46,389 nt of DNA from Acanthaster planci (taxonomy: Eukaryota > Echinodermata > Asteroidea > Valvatida > Acanthasteridae): the NCBI RefSeq assembly GCF_001949145.1, contig NW_019091586.1:21085-67473 (forward strand). Reading direction: 5' to 3'. The stretch's first letter is position 1. Every line of letters begins with the position of its first letter. Shown here in pieces: positions 33,301 through 41,745 of the stretch. Below the pieces are notes generated by a model that made no database searches, was not told where the DNA came from, and saw nothing but the letters and a program-made list of their open reading frames with translations. A program made the position numbers and the translations under genes.

Positions 33301-36300
33301 ACCAGTCTATGTGTAATGTGCGCCATGTGCTGCAACCTGGTATGACAGAAAAACTACAATCAAAGGTTCTTTTTTAAGCCAATCATGTCAGCGGGCAGCG
33401 GGGAGGAAAAGCCAAAAGTAATTGAAAAGGCCACCTTTGAAGTAAAGTCACATGTGGAGTTATCTCAAGTCAAATTTCACTGAAGTTCAACTACATTTTA
33501 CCACAAGTGTGACTTTTTCAGAACAAGTCATGTACAACTGGCTGTCTGCCCGGTTAACTCTTCTTTTAGTTTACAAGTACCCCAGTATTATATGTACTAC
33601 ATGTGTATTTTATTATGTCAACGTTTTGTCCTACTTCGTATTTACTTGTTTATTTTTTGTTAGCGTCATTTGTTTCAACTGTTCTCAGATGGTTACTAGA
33701 TCCAAGAATTTACTCTACCGGTACACATACATGTATGTCAATATAATCATATTACATGGACATATATCTGGTTTACATAAAAGAAGCAGAATCATTGATT
33801 TTGCCAATGTGTTAATGTGCTCATATCAATGTGTTTGTGTCTGACATGTGGAGTGACTTATGCATGAGAAAAAGCAGTGGTCATTTAACAAAATTTTGCA
33901 AAAAGCCCACTGAATCAGTCTCATTTTGCCAGTAAAAGAAAGCAACTGAAAAGCTCAGGAAATGCTCCCGAATGCACAAGAGAGCATGTAAGGTTCAAAA
34001 TTTCCGGGGCCATTAAGCAACCCTGAACCCCACGCCATGGCTTCGCAATTGTCAGTGAACCATGACAAATGCCCCACACATTTTGGAAAATCCTGGGGAG
34101 AACCCCGTTTACATGTATGTACATTACCAGTATGCCTATTATATTAACATTTGAGACAGTCCCCATACGTGTGTATGTACATGTACATTTACGGTAGCTG
34201 TATATGAATACAACAAAGCAGTTGTAAACAAATCAAGTGAACCGGAACATTTTTAACCATTCCTTATCCGCATCCATTGCCGCATTTCACTCCACTACAA
34301 CTTCAATGCATCCTCTCCCATAGGGACTCAATGCACAGAAAATGTGCACAATGAACAGCGCCTCAGTAGGACTAATGATTGGGAAACCATTTGGCAAAGG
34401 AATGCAAGCAAAATTTCAGAACTTGAAAAGGCTAGCCTGTTTCAGTTCTCCACTTTTAAATGGGAATAATAGATTGAAAGATTCGCAAAATACTGGTACT
34501 TTTCAGAAATTAAACCTTAACCATTAACAGAGCATCGTACCAGAATAATTCTTAGGGGAAAATACTCAATGGAATTGACAAATATAACAGTTCTCTCAAA
34601 ATGTACAGATTTCTTGGGATTTCACACAACCAAATTGCAAACATTGCAAAGCATTTTTACAATCCAACACTGCCACATTTCGACCGGTCACTTTTCTTGG
34701 GTCATCACGGAAAAAGTAATAATATGATCCCTTTATGTAAACGAGCATACACTGTGACAAATTTCATAAACGATAATTTCACATTTCAGAAAAGAAGGAC
34801 ATTGTATCAGGTTGATATAACCTTATTCAATCGATTTCTGACTAACCCACGTTGAAACAGCCACTCATGTGTACATGTACATGGAAATGAAAGCAGAGTT
34901 TTTTTAAAACTGACTATTAAAGGGCAAAACAATCACCCTTGCTGGATATACAAACTGAAATCCACTGAAAAAGCACAATGCAAATCCATGTATAAAGTAC
35001 ATGTACATGAGCAGCTTTGTACAGCACAATTTTGCACATCATAATGTGTACACACTTTACATACATGTACATGTCCATGTCTGCATGCACATGTAGATAC
35101 ATGTACATGTATGTACATGTACATTTCAAAAACGTGGAGGCTACATGTACATGTACACCGTACACGTGTACACTTTCCAGAGGATCACCTGTATGAAATC
35201 GCCTGATCAATACTTCAAAAGCATGTATTTATTCTTAAAGGCACACAGATGTTTGTGCACAACAGGTGGTGAAATGGCAAAATGGCTCTTAATGCTGGAC
35301 TGCTTGGCCTGAACGTGTACTGGTACATGTACACTGTACCTACATGTATGACATACCGGGTTTGTAATGCATACGGTAGAAAGTGTACATGTACTTGCAT
35401 GTGCATGTACATGTACATGTACATATACACACGAGTGCTTGCGCACTGCACCATCATGGAAGGAAAGCTACTGTTTGCGTGTGATTTGAATGAATAGACA
35501 CTTTGTACTTTCATAATCATTCAATTCACATTGTGAAAGCACCCTATACGTGTAGCAGAGAAAAACTTCATAATCTGCTTCCTAACAGCACAACATCTAC
35601 ATGTACATAAATTTCGTGGCTGCAAAACCCAAGTCTGAATTAAACAGAATAGCGTACCGGGAATGTTCTGCTAGTGCTACATGTACCGCAGGAAGCAAGG
35701 CTTGTCAAGCTAAAAGGTTTCTGCAGGCCTTAACCACAACATTTTGACTGACAAAGTCAGTTTTACTCGCAAAGAACCAATGCTGCCCTGGTCTGTGGGT
35801 ACTGGATTACCTACATGTACATGTACATGTAGCATGTAAAGATGGCCATGTAGACTGGCCACGGTGTGCATCCATGTGGGCAGATACAAAATCAGTGAAT
35901 CAGAAGCAGTGGATTTGGGCCTTAAAATAAATTCAGGAAAATGCAAAATACAAACAAGAACAAAAGTTCAGCTTTCGAGGCTTTACTTGAAAAATCGTCA
36001 GGGGTTTGATCATTTCAATGTTTGCACGGTGTAATGAAAATCTTAACAGCACATTAGCAGACACAGTGATGGCTATGTCAGACGTGTTTTCTCGGATTTC
36101 GCTCGATGTGAAGGGCATCACAGCCAACTTGGCCATTCGGAGGGCACTGAGTATCGCAGCAATGCCCACTCATGGGCACTGTTAGGGAGAAGGCCTGTCT
36201 CTGTGTGTGATGGAATGATCCTGCATACAAATGTTCTGCTACACCACATGTACCCAGCTTCTGAAATATTCCCCAATGTCTACTGAACTTTTTTAATTGC

Positions 36301-39300
36301 ATTTTACGTGTTCGTATTTTCTTTGTTCTATACTGAAAAATTAATCACTTAATGCAATACAAGGACAACATGCAATTGTACATGTACACAGGTTAAAAAG
36401 GGAACCTCAGGGTACACACAGACGCGACCCTGCATACTGTACGTGTACATATGGCTATTTTGTCTGAATTTGCCCCTTACTTCCACGTGGGTGATACTCA
36501 CCAGTGCTGCTGGTAGTTCAGCAGGATGGCCTTCCGGAGGAAGTTCAACTTGTCCACTTGCTCCTTGACCTTGGGGTAATACGTCTTCTCACACACCGTT
36601 ATGCAATCGTTGGATTCGCCGAAGGTGAAATTGTATGGTGATTGATCAATGCGCTCCCCGAAAACCACCTGGCCCAGGTTCTCGGCGGGACGCACGTCTG
36701 CCAATTTTGGCACCTGGCAGAAATCAAATCTGAAAGTGGAAAATAAACGCACTCATGTACATACTAACCCTTCTCACTCAATTTTCATGAATGATTACGT
36801 GTGACACACGTAATGAGTATGACCTCTGATTTTTTGTTTTTCTGAAACTGCCTTTACACTGTACAAAAGGACTATTACATGTACCGGTACATGTAGTTGC
36901 TCTCCATCAAGACCAGCCATTTGTGGACTGGGAAGGATACACATATTCACAGACAAGTAAATCAATGTTTATTACCCAGTCTGTGTCTCAACAAAACTAT
37001 TCCACTGAACAATGAGATTTTTAAAATAAATCTGTGAATGCGACTGCATTCTTATACAAAGAGGGCAGGGTTTTCTGAAGTGCAGAACCATAACTTTACA
37101 AGGCACAATGTAAGTTTTACATAAGATGCATGTACGTGTATAAAATTTGCAGCTTTAAGTTGTGCTTATCCTTAATTTGCTGAGGCTAGGCGAAAAACTC
37201 TGCAAATGCAGTCAAAACTCATGATTAAAAGAAATTTACCTGTCATACTCGAAAGGGATGACACTCTCTACCGTGTCCAGCCGATTGACGTACATCTCAA
37301 TTAAGCTCTAATAGGCAAAAATGAGGACATGACAATAGTTCTAATTAATCTGAATGACATTGACCATCAACAGGGTCGCAGCTAGAAACATTGACCAGCA
37401 CTGGTGTAGTATCAGTGGTACAAAATTCAGCAGCGCATGCATGTGGACTGAGTAACAACATGTATGTATGTCCATGTTTTTCGGTGAAAAAATTACTACT
37501 GTCCAGTGTTTTCTGAGGAATTTTTCCACTGTAAAAACTTCTAAACTGCCATTTACGCCCGCACAAGTGTCGCTACAAATAAATTTTGAATGGGAACTTT
37601 TGCAATCAGATGGCTGGGCCAGTTGTAGGTCACCCCATCCTATTACCGCTTTGCCCCTAATGATCACTTCGCCAATCACCCCATCTGCACTTCCACTTTG
37701 TCATTTAGAACAAAAGACCTTACCATCATTATTGGAATCTCTGATTTTCCCTTAAAAGTGAAGCCGAATTATAAATGTTTCGTCCTAGTATCAGCTCGAC
37801 AAGAGGGAGCATTTGACTTTACACAGCTTGTTTAGTAAAAGTAGGAACCTATGAATGATCAATAGGGTGGTAGGCCTGGGTAAGCGTAGTCATGGGCATG
37901 GTTGGGGCGAAACGACATAAAGGAAAGTACATGTAGCTGGGGTGAACACGGTGAAGTAAAAACGGAGTAAGGGTTATGGTTTGGATTGAGCGCCATAATG
38001 TCCAGTAGCTGTGATCACTTCAAAACTGTACATCAGACACTGCGGCACTCAGGAATCAGTTGTCGGCAAGCATGTGCCAACACAGCATGCTTTTTGTTAA
38101 TGGTTTGCAAGGCCGGCGCACTGTGACGTCATCTCCAGGACATTAATATACAGTTTACATCGCTGTTTGAACAAGATGGTGACTTTGAGCTCGACAACAG
38201 GAGCATTTCCAATTTGAAGTGGACATTTTCTCTTTCCTTTCCAAATGTGAGTAAACCTTACCATCATTATTGGAATCTCTGATTCTCCCTTAACCTAAGC
38301 TGAATGCATTACACAGTTTCAGGACCATGAATTTGGTGAATTTGGAAGATTTTGATTTGGGGTACGAGCTACACTGTATGGGGCAAGCGCGGACATCTGG
38401 GAGTTTCACAAAATTGCAGGTAGCAACGACACCGCTCCGATGAAAACAACTGCTACAAGTGCGCGTGTACTTACTGACCAAAGAAAACATGGTGTAACCT
38501 GAACCTCGGACTGGTTGGTACGTGTGTACATCGCCATGGTTCCTGTTTTCACCGGTGCGGTATCTACCATTTTGTGAGAATCCCAGATGTCTGTGCTGCC
38601 CCATTCTGAGCTACATGTACATGTACATGTATGTTGAGTAAATAAATTGATGGGATGGTAAGCTTATGGAAGCTACAATGTACATGTACTTGGACTCTAC
38701 CATGACCATGACCAAATGTCCAAATGTTAAAAAAGCCATGTCCAAATGTTAAAAAAGGTGATTTGTAGTGTCCAAGTTACTCGGACTAGAACTAAATGAT
38801 GTACATGTAGGCTAGCCCAGGTTGGACGTCGTCTACATTGCATTGCAACTAATGTCCAGGGTATAAACGTCCTCCTACAATGCAAATATTTTTTCAACAT
38901 TTTTTTCTCACATTTTTATCCCAAATTCCATAAATGCTGTGTTGAAATTACTAAATTCCTCCACGGACAACATATTTTGGGGAAAAATTAGCACAACTCT
39001 CCATTTTCCATCGTGAACGACCTATGTTCGTCCAGTACACGTGCTTGCACATGCGCAAAATGTACAGTAACCGAACGCCCTTTATGCATGCACAGAAGAG
39101 CTGTGGGCATCAAGAAGTGGCAGACAAGGCCGTGTCCGAAATGGACTTCCAAAGCTATGGCTAGGTCTGTTGTCTGGGCATCTCCATGCATTTCCTATAG
39201 AGCGAAGATCTTTAACTGACAGAATGTGGGCCAAGCACAGAGGCCACTTCAAACATGTGCACATATGCTACCAGATGAACATAGATCATTCACAAATTTC

Positions 39301-40267
39301 GTACTGTTGGAGGACTTATATAACGTGGACGTTAGTCACAATGCAATGTAGACGGCGTCCAACCTAGGCTAATGTAGGCCTATCATTAGGCAGGTATCGG
39401 TCACTTGGCCCAATTTCCACTGCACATACATGTACACGATCACACGCATCGAAAAAACATCGATGTTGCAAGATTTCTTCATGTTAATTCTTAGTATTTT
39501 GTCCATGTGTGTGTTTTCTGTGTTGATCAGTTTAATTTTAGGTTGTTTTGCTCGTACTCGAAGCGAGCATGTTTCCACAAACTTCCTGCGCACTGAGCTT
39601 TATCCAATTGCTTGGGCACAACTGTCTGGAGGTAACGACAATTACCAGAACAATCAGTGACAATGTAAACCGAATTGTTTGTAAATGCATCGCTTTGAAA
39701 TAAATCCAATGCTAGTCCAAACATTTGTATTAATTCTCCGTACGGATAACGCATTCAACATAAATTTAGTGAATGCTGTAGAGTTTTTTATAATAACTAC
39801 ATGTAGGCCTACATGTACACGTCGTTTGTGGAACTCCTCTCTTGTCCATTTTGGAAGAGGCTTGTAACACACTCAATCACGGACGGCAAGGTGGAAATGG
39901 GGCGAAGTGGTGATGGGGCTAATTGGTTAGGGGTGACACTGTAATTAGGCCTAGACAATCAAATATGACAATGCATGTCTGATCATGACCACCATGACCA
40001 CTGATGCTGACGTGGCTGATGACAATACATTACACTTAAAGAAATCAAAACGTGAATCAAAGGCCTACACTGTGCACTACACACCTTACACTGACTATCC
40101 AAAGCATTCTCTGAGGTTTTGTATCTACTTTCAACATCCTTTTTGCAAAAGCTGACGGGTGCCATGCCCGGGAGGTAGAAAGCAGAGGCCCACCCAGTAA
40201 GACCAACCAACATCACGGCAACGAAGAATCCACGCATCACGTATCCACCTGCTGAAGTTCCTGACAT
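18265..40267 (-). CDS. TM9SF2: Transmembrane 9 superfamily member 2, 15 coding exons
   Basis: Nonaspanin of the endosome/Golgi membrane system. Family members act in sorting of membrane proteins, and TM9SF2 is also linked to Golgi glycosylation. Coding exons join as 40267-40085, 37307-37240, 36729-36502, 32712-32583, 30790-30666, 28648-28516, 27478-27399, 26674-26569, 24972-24840, 24676-24557, 24089-23872, 21026-20875, 20625-20514, 19109-18938 and 18332-18265. All introns are GT-AG and the total is 2028 nt (675 aa plus stop). The human protein is 663 aa. Residues 1-29 look like a signal peptide, with mature protein starting FYLPG as in TM9SF2 rather than TM9SF4. A luminal domain of about 290 residues precedes nine membrane spans. 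The C-terminus is KVKVD, a KxD/E-type motif known to retain nonaspanins in the Golgi through COPI. No frameshift or missing exon was seen. Confidence 0.96.
18938..19109 (-). CDS. TM9SF2: TM9SF2 coding exon 14: spans 8-9
   Basis: Encodes [29 protein letters not shown] (span 8) and [20 protein letters not shown] (span 9). Acceptor CCCTACAG, donor CCG|GTGAGT. Confidence 0.97.
19260..19692. mobile_element. TTAA-flanked piggyBac-like MITE in TM9SF2 intron 13
   Basis: The left end is TTGA (degraded TTAA) followed by CCCTAAAAGAGC. The right end is GCTCTTTTAGGG followed by TTAA. TTAA target sites plus terminal CCCT are typical of the piggyBac superfamily. The unit is 433 bp with no transposase frame. 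Confidence 0.65.
19825..19944. repeat. 120-bp near-perfect fold-back hairpin, TM9SF2 intron 13
   Basis: CCAAGAGTTTGCAACA..TTGACCAATCAC pairs with GTGATTGGTCA..TGTTGCAAACTCTTGG. The stem continues inward (GCGCAAAATCT..TCAA with TTGAAAGATTTTGTGC). It leaves a loop of about 20 bases and a stem of about 50 bp. It is a fold-back MITE or a small-RNA-type hairpin; the sequence alone cannot decide. Confidence 0.75.
20514..20625 (-). CDS. TM9SF2: TM9SF2 coding exon 13: span 7
   Basis: Encodes [20 protein letters not shown], then [17 protein letters not shown]. Acceptor CTTCAG, donor GAG|GTGAGT. Confidence 0.97.
20784..20803. repeat. Orphan end of the TTAA element family
   Basis: CCCGGCAGCAAGTGGTTAA in TM9SF2 intron 12 matches the terminus of the element at 25174-25784. 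No partner end was seen nearby, so it is probably a truncated relic. Confidence 0.5.
20875..21026 (-). CDS. TM9SF2: TM9SF2 coding exon 12: span 6
   Basis: Encodes [20 protein letters not shown] followed by [20 protein letters not shown] (span 6). Acceptor TTCTGCAG, donor CTG|GTGAGT. Confidence 0.97.
21103..23827. mobile_element. 2.7-kb inverted-repeat-bounded unit filling TM9SF2 intron 11
   Basis: AGGCGTGAGGTCAAAATACA begins the left end and its exact inverse ends the right end. Identity extends over about 24 bases, with weaker pairing beyond. The ends lie 77 bases from exon 12 and 45 bases from exon 11, so the unit makes up nearly all of the 2845-bp intron. Internal ORFs are at most 110 aa with no transposase motif. 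No clear target-site duplication was found. It resembles a non-autonomous DNA transposon. Confidence 0.65.
22315..22334. repeat. ATT microsatellite
   Basis: Uninterrupted run of ATT triplets (about 6 units) within intron 11. Confidence 0.85.
23872..24089 (-). CDS. TM9SF2: TM9SF2 coding exon 11: spans 4-5
   Basis: Encodes FGGEKWKSN, then [20 protein letters not shown] (span 4), SSAAIPF, and [20 protein letters not shown] (span 5). Acceptor GGATCAG, donor AGG|GTGAGC. Confidence 0.97.
24557..24676 (-). CDS. TM9SF2: TM9SF2 coding exon 10: spans 2-3
   Basis: Encodes [14 protein letters not shown] and the hydrophobic [20 protein letters not shown]. Acceptor TTACATAG, donor AAGA|GTGAGT. Confidence 0.96.
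24840..24972 (-). CDS. TM9SF2: TM9SF2 coding exon 9: cytosolic loop and start of span 2
   Basis: Encodes [29 protein letters not shown] and MTFITL. Acceptor CAACTCAG, donor TTGG|GTAGGT. Confidence 0.96.
25174..25784. mobile_element. TTAA element copy A (TM9SF2 intron 8)
   Basis: The left end is TTAACCACTTGCTGCTGGG and the right end is CCCTGGCAGCAAGTGGTTAA. Both ends carry TTAA and form an inverted repeat of about 19 bp. The 611-bp unit is non-coding. Homologous copies lie at 31053-31641 (inverted) and 31638-32235 (direct). TTAA ends suggest piggyBac-type mobilisation. Confidence 0.8.
26569..26674 (-). CDS. TM9SF2: TM9SF2 coding exon 8: membrane span 1
   Basis: Encodes [20 protein letters not shown] (span 1) followed by the cytosolic [15 protein letters not shown]. 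Acceptor TTGCCACAG, donor ACG|GTAAGT. Confidence 0.97.
27399..27478 (-). CDS. TM9SF2: TM9SF2 coding exon 7
   Basis: Encodes [20 protein letters not shown], almost invariant in TM9SF2, just before the first membrane span. Acceptor TTCCTCAG, donor CAG|GTAAGG. Confidence 0.96.
27708..27928. mobile_element. Composite tRNA-containing element copy 2a (intron 6)
   Basis: It parallels the element at 12381-12668: TTAATTTTGG..CCTGCCCGACGTGTATTATAA, CCCCGAAGGCTTGTGAG, tRNA-like core, and CAGCGGGTACCGTG. The right inverted end present in copy 1 is missing here and is replaced directly by the fold-back unit at 27929. Confidence 0.65.
27786..27861 (-). pseudogene. tRNA-like sequence, copy 2
   Basis: On the - strand it has a perfect B box (GGTTCGAGTCC, 27798-27808) and an A-box-like TGGCTGAGTGA with one mismatch. 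The anticodon-arm region CTGCACTAGTAGGCAG is nearly the same as in copy 1. It is a diverged SINE head rather than a working tRNA. Confidence 0.7.
27929..28103. mobile_element. 175-bp fold-back element 2b (intron 6)
   Basis: The left end is TGGATTTGCACCAGGGAGAT and the right end is ATCTCCCTGGCACAAATCCA, with inner inverted blocks (CCTGCCCAACGTG / CATCGGGCAGGG; GTTTGCCCCC..AAGCC). It is the two ends of the composite element joined without the tRNA-like core. Confidence 0.7.
28516..28648 (-). CDS. TM9SF2: TM9SF2 coding exon 6
   Basis: Encodes [11 protein letters not shown], then [16 protein letters not shown]. The centre is the least conserved part of the protein; the SYSYAIHFV strand matches the family. 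Acceptor TTGTCAG, donor GTG|GTAAGC. Confidence 0.9.
28649..29907. other. TM9SF2 intron 5, 3'-side part, no further feature
   Basis: AT-rich intronic sequence. It holds only a short hairpin (GTTGAGT/ACTCAAC around 29580-29597) and scattered ACATGTAC words. Confidence 0.4.
29908..30004. repeat. 42-bp minisatellite, 2.3 copies (intron 5)
   Basis: Units start at 29908, 29950 and 29992 (GATTGGGTACT..). Because 42 is a multiple of 3, the array stays open and creates a repetitive ORF ([14 protein letters not shown]). This is an artefact, not a gene. Confidence 0.9.
30151..30458. mobile_element. MITE with CAGGGTTCCTGCA ends (intron 5)
   Basis: The ends are exact inverses: CAGGGTTCCTGCA and TGCAGGAACCCTG. 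The interior repeats TTCCATGACTTTTCCA-type motifs on both strands. CAGGGTTCC-type termini occur in hAT-like MITEs, but no matching 8-bp flanking duplication is visible, so the family is tentative. Confidence 0.7.
30666..30790 (-). CDS. TM9SF2: TM9SF2 coding exon 5
   Basis: Encodes [17 protein letters not shown] and then [15 protein letters not shown] (luminal beta-rich part). Acceptor TTGCAG, donor CAG|GTAGGG. Confidence 0.93.
31053..31641. mobile_element. TTAA element copy B, inverted (intron 4)
   Basis: The left end is TCAACCACTTCCTGCCGGG (TTAA degraded to TCAA) and the right end is CCCAGCAGCAAGTGGTTAA. The interior matches the reverse complement of copy A. It shares its right TTAA with copy C. 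Confidence 0.75.
31638..32235. mobile_element. TTAA element copy C, direct (intron 4)
   Basis: It starts TTAACTCTTGCTGCCAGG and ends CAGAAGGTGGTTAA. The interior follows copy A in the same direction (GGTGGCTACTCTAATCT, CAACATCTATTGATG, GGCCAGATTAGCGTGCAGC). B and C meet head to head at TTAA 31638-31641. Confidence 0.75.
32466..32511. repeat. Short hairpin (intron 4)
   Basis: ACCCTTTGAAAACCCT pairs with AGGGTTTCAAAGGGT, with a loop of about 9 bases. It lies about 70 bases downstream of TM9SF2 exon 4. Confidence 0.5.
32583..32712 (-). CDS. TM9SF2: TM9SF2 coding exon 4
   Basis: Encodes [23 protein letters not shown] and HKDACVID, all diagnostic of TM9SF2 over TM9SF4. Acceptor TTTTTAG, donor GAT|GTGAGT. 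Confidence 0.95.
32713..36501. other. TM9SF2 intron 3, no gene seen
   Basis: 3.8-kb intron with dense (ACATGT)n runs at 33262-33281, 34993-35160 and 35325-35430. ORFs on both strands (for example 33452-33844) lack domains and are hydrophobic or repeat-derived. Confidence 0.45.
36502..36729 (-). CDS. TM9SF2: TM9SF2 coding exon 3
   Basis: Encodes [25 protein letters not shown] and LLNYQQH, the conserved core of the luminal domain, with paired cysteines in the [10 protein letters not shown] segment. Donor TG|GTGAGT splits the Trp codon. Confidence 0.95.
37240..37307 (-). CDS. TM9SF2: TM9SF2 coding exon 2
   Basis: 68 nt encoding [21 protein letters not shown] plus a split Arg codon. It matches the conserved NRLDSVES..PYEY segment of the family. 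Acceptor CTATTAG, donor CAG|GTAAAT. Confidence 0.93.
37308..38813. other. TM9SF2 intron 1, 3' part with dispersed short repeats
   Basis: The string ACCTTACCATCATTATTGGA and its flank recur at 37717-37755 and 38255-38292. A second block (AGCTCGACA..GAGCATTT) occurs at 37793 and 38189, in swapped order. No gene was found. Confidence 0.5.
38814..39370. mobile_element. 557-bp element with about 65-bp terminal inverted repeats (intron 1)
   Basis: The left end AGCCCAGGTTGGACGTCGTC and the following ATTGCATTGCAACTAATGTCC, ending near ACGTCCTCC, pair with the right end: GGAGGACTTATATAACGT, then GACGGCGTCCAACCTAGGCT. The unique centre has no recognised coding region. The superfamily is unknown. Confidence 0.75.
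40085..40267 (-). CDS. TM9SF2: TM9SF2 coding exon 1: start, signal peptide
   Basis: Encodes residues 1-61, starting MSGTSAGG, with hydrophobic [14 protein letters not shown] and then [12 protein letters not shown], the start of the mature luminal domain. The donor is AAG|GTGTGT, phase 0. An in-frame ATG 29 codons upstream (40354) exists. MSGT is preferred because the signal peptide follows it directly, and because TTTGTCTCAG with AG at 40283-40282 looks like an acceptor that would place the upstream frame in a 5' UTR intron. Confidence 0.92.
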
Positions 40268-40910
40268 TTTAGACCTTTTTACTGAGACAAATGAAAAATA
40301 TAACCGCAACTTGATGATAATGGACAGTGACTGAAATTTTGCGTGAAAAATCACATAAAAATATCTGCACGAAATACGCTATAGCTAATAGTATAGGCCT
40401 ACACAGCATGTACCGGTACACTGGTGCAAGTTGAAAGTTACAACCTAGCCACGCTGGCAATAACGCAATGAACAGAGCGCTGGCGGTTACTCACTGTCCA
40501 GTGTATACCAAAACATGTACATGTACGATGCACGTTTTTACATGTACATGTACAGTACATGCACATCGCATGTACATGTACGTTGCGTCTTGCAACATGT
40601 ACAGTGCATGTTTGTAGCTCGACGAAAGCGATGTACATCTCAGACGGTAGCTAGAAGGCGTTAAACAGCTGCGAAGCTTGTGGCAATTGAAAGTTTATAA
40701 ATAACAATCATTAAAGAAAAATATCAGAAGTACTCCAGTTTCTTTCATATTGACGATACAATTTGATTCTAGTTATTTCTAGTTTTGTTAGATACATATA
40801 TCCTTCCAATTATCGTTCTCTGTGCAAGTGGCAGACTAGACTGGAGACCTTTCCCTAAACCGGAGCGCTGTGATATGCTGCGCTGGCAAGTATGGTGTAC
40901 TCTTTACTGT
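40268..40910 (-). promoter_or_regulatory. TM9SF2: TM9SF2 upstream region: presumed 5' UTR and promoter
   Basis: It lies directly upstream of the TM9SF2 start codon on the - strand. It contains a possible 5' UTR splice acceptor (AG at 40283-40282) and a cluster of GTACATGTAC words (40513-40600). No clear TATA box was located, so the assignment rests on position. Confidence 0.35.
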
Positions 40911-41172
40911 GGTGTTCTATTCCCGCCAAATTAGCGTGGCGTCGTGCCATCGCCCCAACGGCACGACGCGACGGCACGACGCGCTGGCACGGTGAGACAT
41001 TAACAACAAATAGCACGACACGACGGCACAACGCGACGAAATTAGCTTAGCATGAACTCAATGAGAAAGGAGGCGAGGGCACGACGCGACGGCACGACGT
41101 CGTGCCGTCGCGTCGTGGCGTCGGAGGAACGGTACGACGCGACGCCAAAATGGCAGGAATAGAACACCATAC
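40911..41172. mobile_element. CpG-rich inverted-repeat element A
   Basis: The ends GGTGTTCTATTCCCGCC and GGAATAGAACACCATAC are inverted. The interior is built of CGACGGCACGACGCGACG-like words plus a unique block (AGCTTAGCATGAACTCAATG). It shares its interior, reversed, with element B. Confidence 0.75.
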
Positions 41173-41192
41173 ATACCATTGTGCGTTGCGTC

Positions 41193-41337
41193 GTATGGTG
41201 TTCTATTCCCGTCGTGCCGTCGCCTCCTTTCTCATTGAGTTCATGCTAAGCTAATTTCGTCGCGTCGTGCCGTCGCGTCGTGTCGTTGGGGCGATGGCAC
41301 GACGCGACGCTAATTTGGCGGAAATAGAACACCATAC
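41193..41337. mobile_element. CpG-rich inverted-repeat element B
   Basis: It starts GTATGGTGTTCTATTCCC and ends GGAAATAGAACACCATAC (about 17-bp inverted ends). Its reverse complement matches most of element A. Only 20 bases separate A and B, giving a large cruciform-capable palindrome. Confidence 0.8.
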
Positions 41338-41745
41338 GATGGTACGACGCGACGGGTGACGGAAGGGCGACGTTTAGGCGGGAAAAATGAAACATGGAAA
41401 ATACCTGAGACAACACGACGCGACGGGCGACGACACGACGTGACGCGACGCGTCGTGTGTGTACAAACGTAATGGCAAGAAGGCAACGGTTCGACCCGAC
41501 GGCACGACGCAAGGGAGCCGTCGTGCCGTCGCGTCGCCCAGTGGTTGCGTCGCCTGGAGGGAGGCAAGGGAGAGAGAGAAATGTCTGTCGTAAATAGTAC
41601 ACCATACCATAGCGTCGTACGTTGTGTCGTGCATCGCGTCGCCTATTACGTCGCCTGAAGCACGACGCGACGCACGACACGACACACGACGTACGCGACG
41701 CGTCGTGTGCTGTCGCCCTTTGCTTCATGGTGTTTATTGAGGGCG
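41338..41745. mobile_element. CpG-rich composite element C
   Basis: The left module (41338-41606) carries GCAAGGGAGCCGTC, GTTGCGTCGCCTGGAGGGAG and AATAGTACACCATA. The right module (41607-41745) is the inverse of the first module of element D and ends TTGAGGGCG. The long Arg-rich frames on the - strand arise from the CGACG repeat and are not proteins. Confidence 0.7.

Noticed and set aside
33452-33844. A 130-aa hydrophobic ORF on the + strand inside TM9SF2 intron 3
   Set aside because: No recognisable family. The composition reflects AT-rich DNA, and there are no splice or start-context features.
34993-35160. ACATGTAC clusters as p53-type response elements or a CRISPR-like array
   Set aside because: The words contain CATG but do not keep the RRRCWWGYYY pattern, and the spacing is irregular. 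There are no repeat-spacer units.
35933-36169. A 78-aa - strand ORF in TM9SF2 intron 3 that looked protein-like
   Set aside because: No known motif, no splice-site pair in frame, and not part of the TM9SF2 reading frame.
41246-41728. A 160-aa Arg/Ser/Val-rich reading frame on the - strand
   Set aside because: It is a translation of CGACGGCACGACG-type repeats. Other frames of the same repeat give similar long ORFs, and no domain is present.
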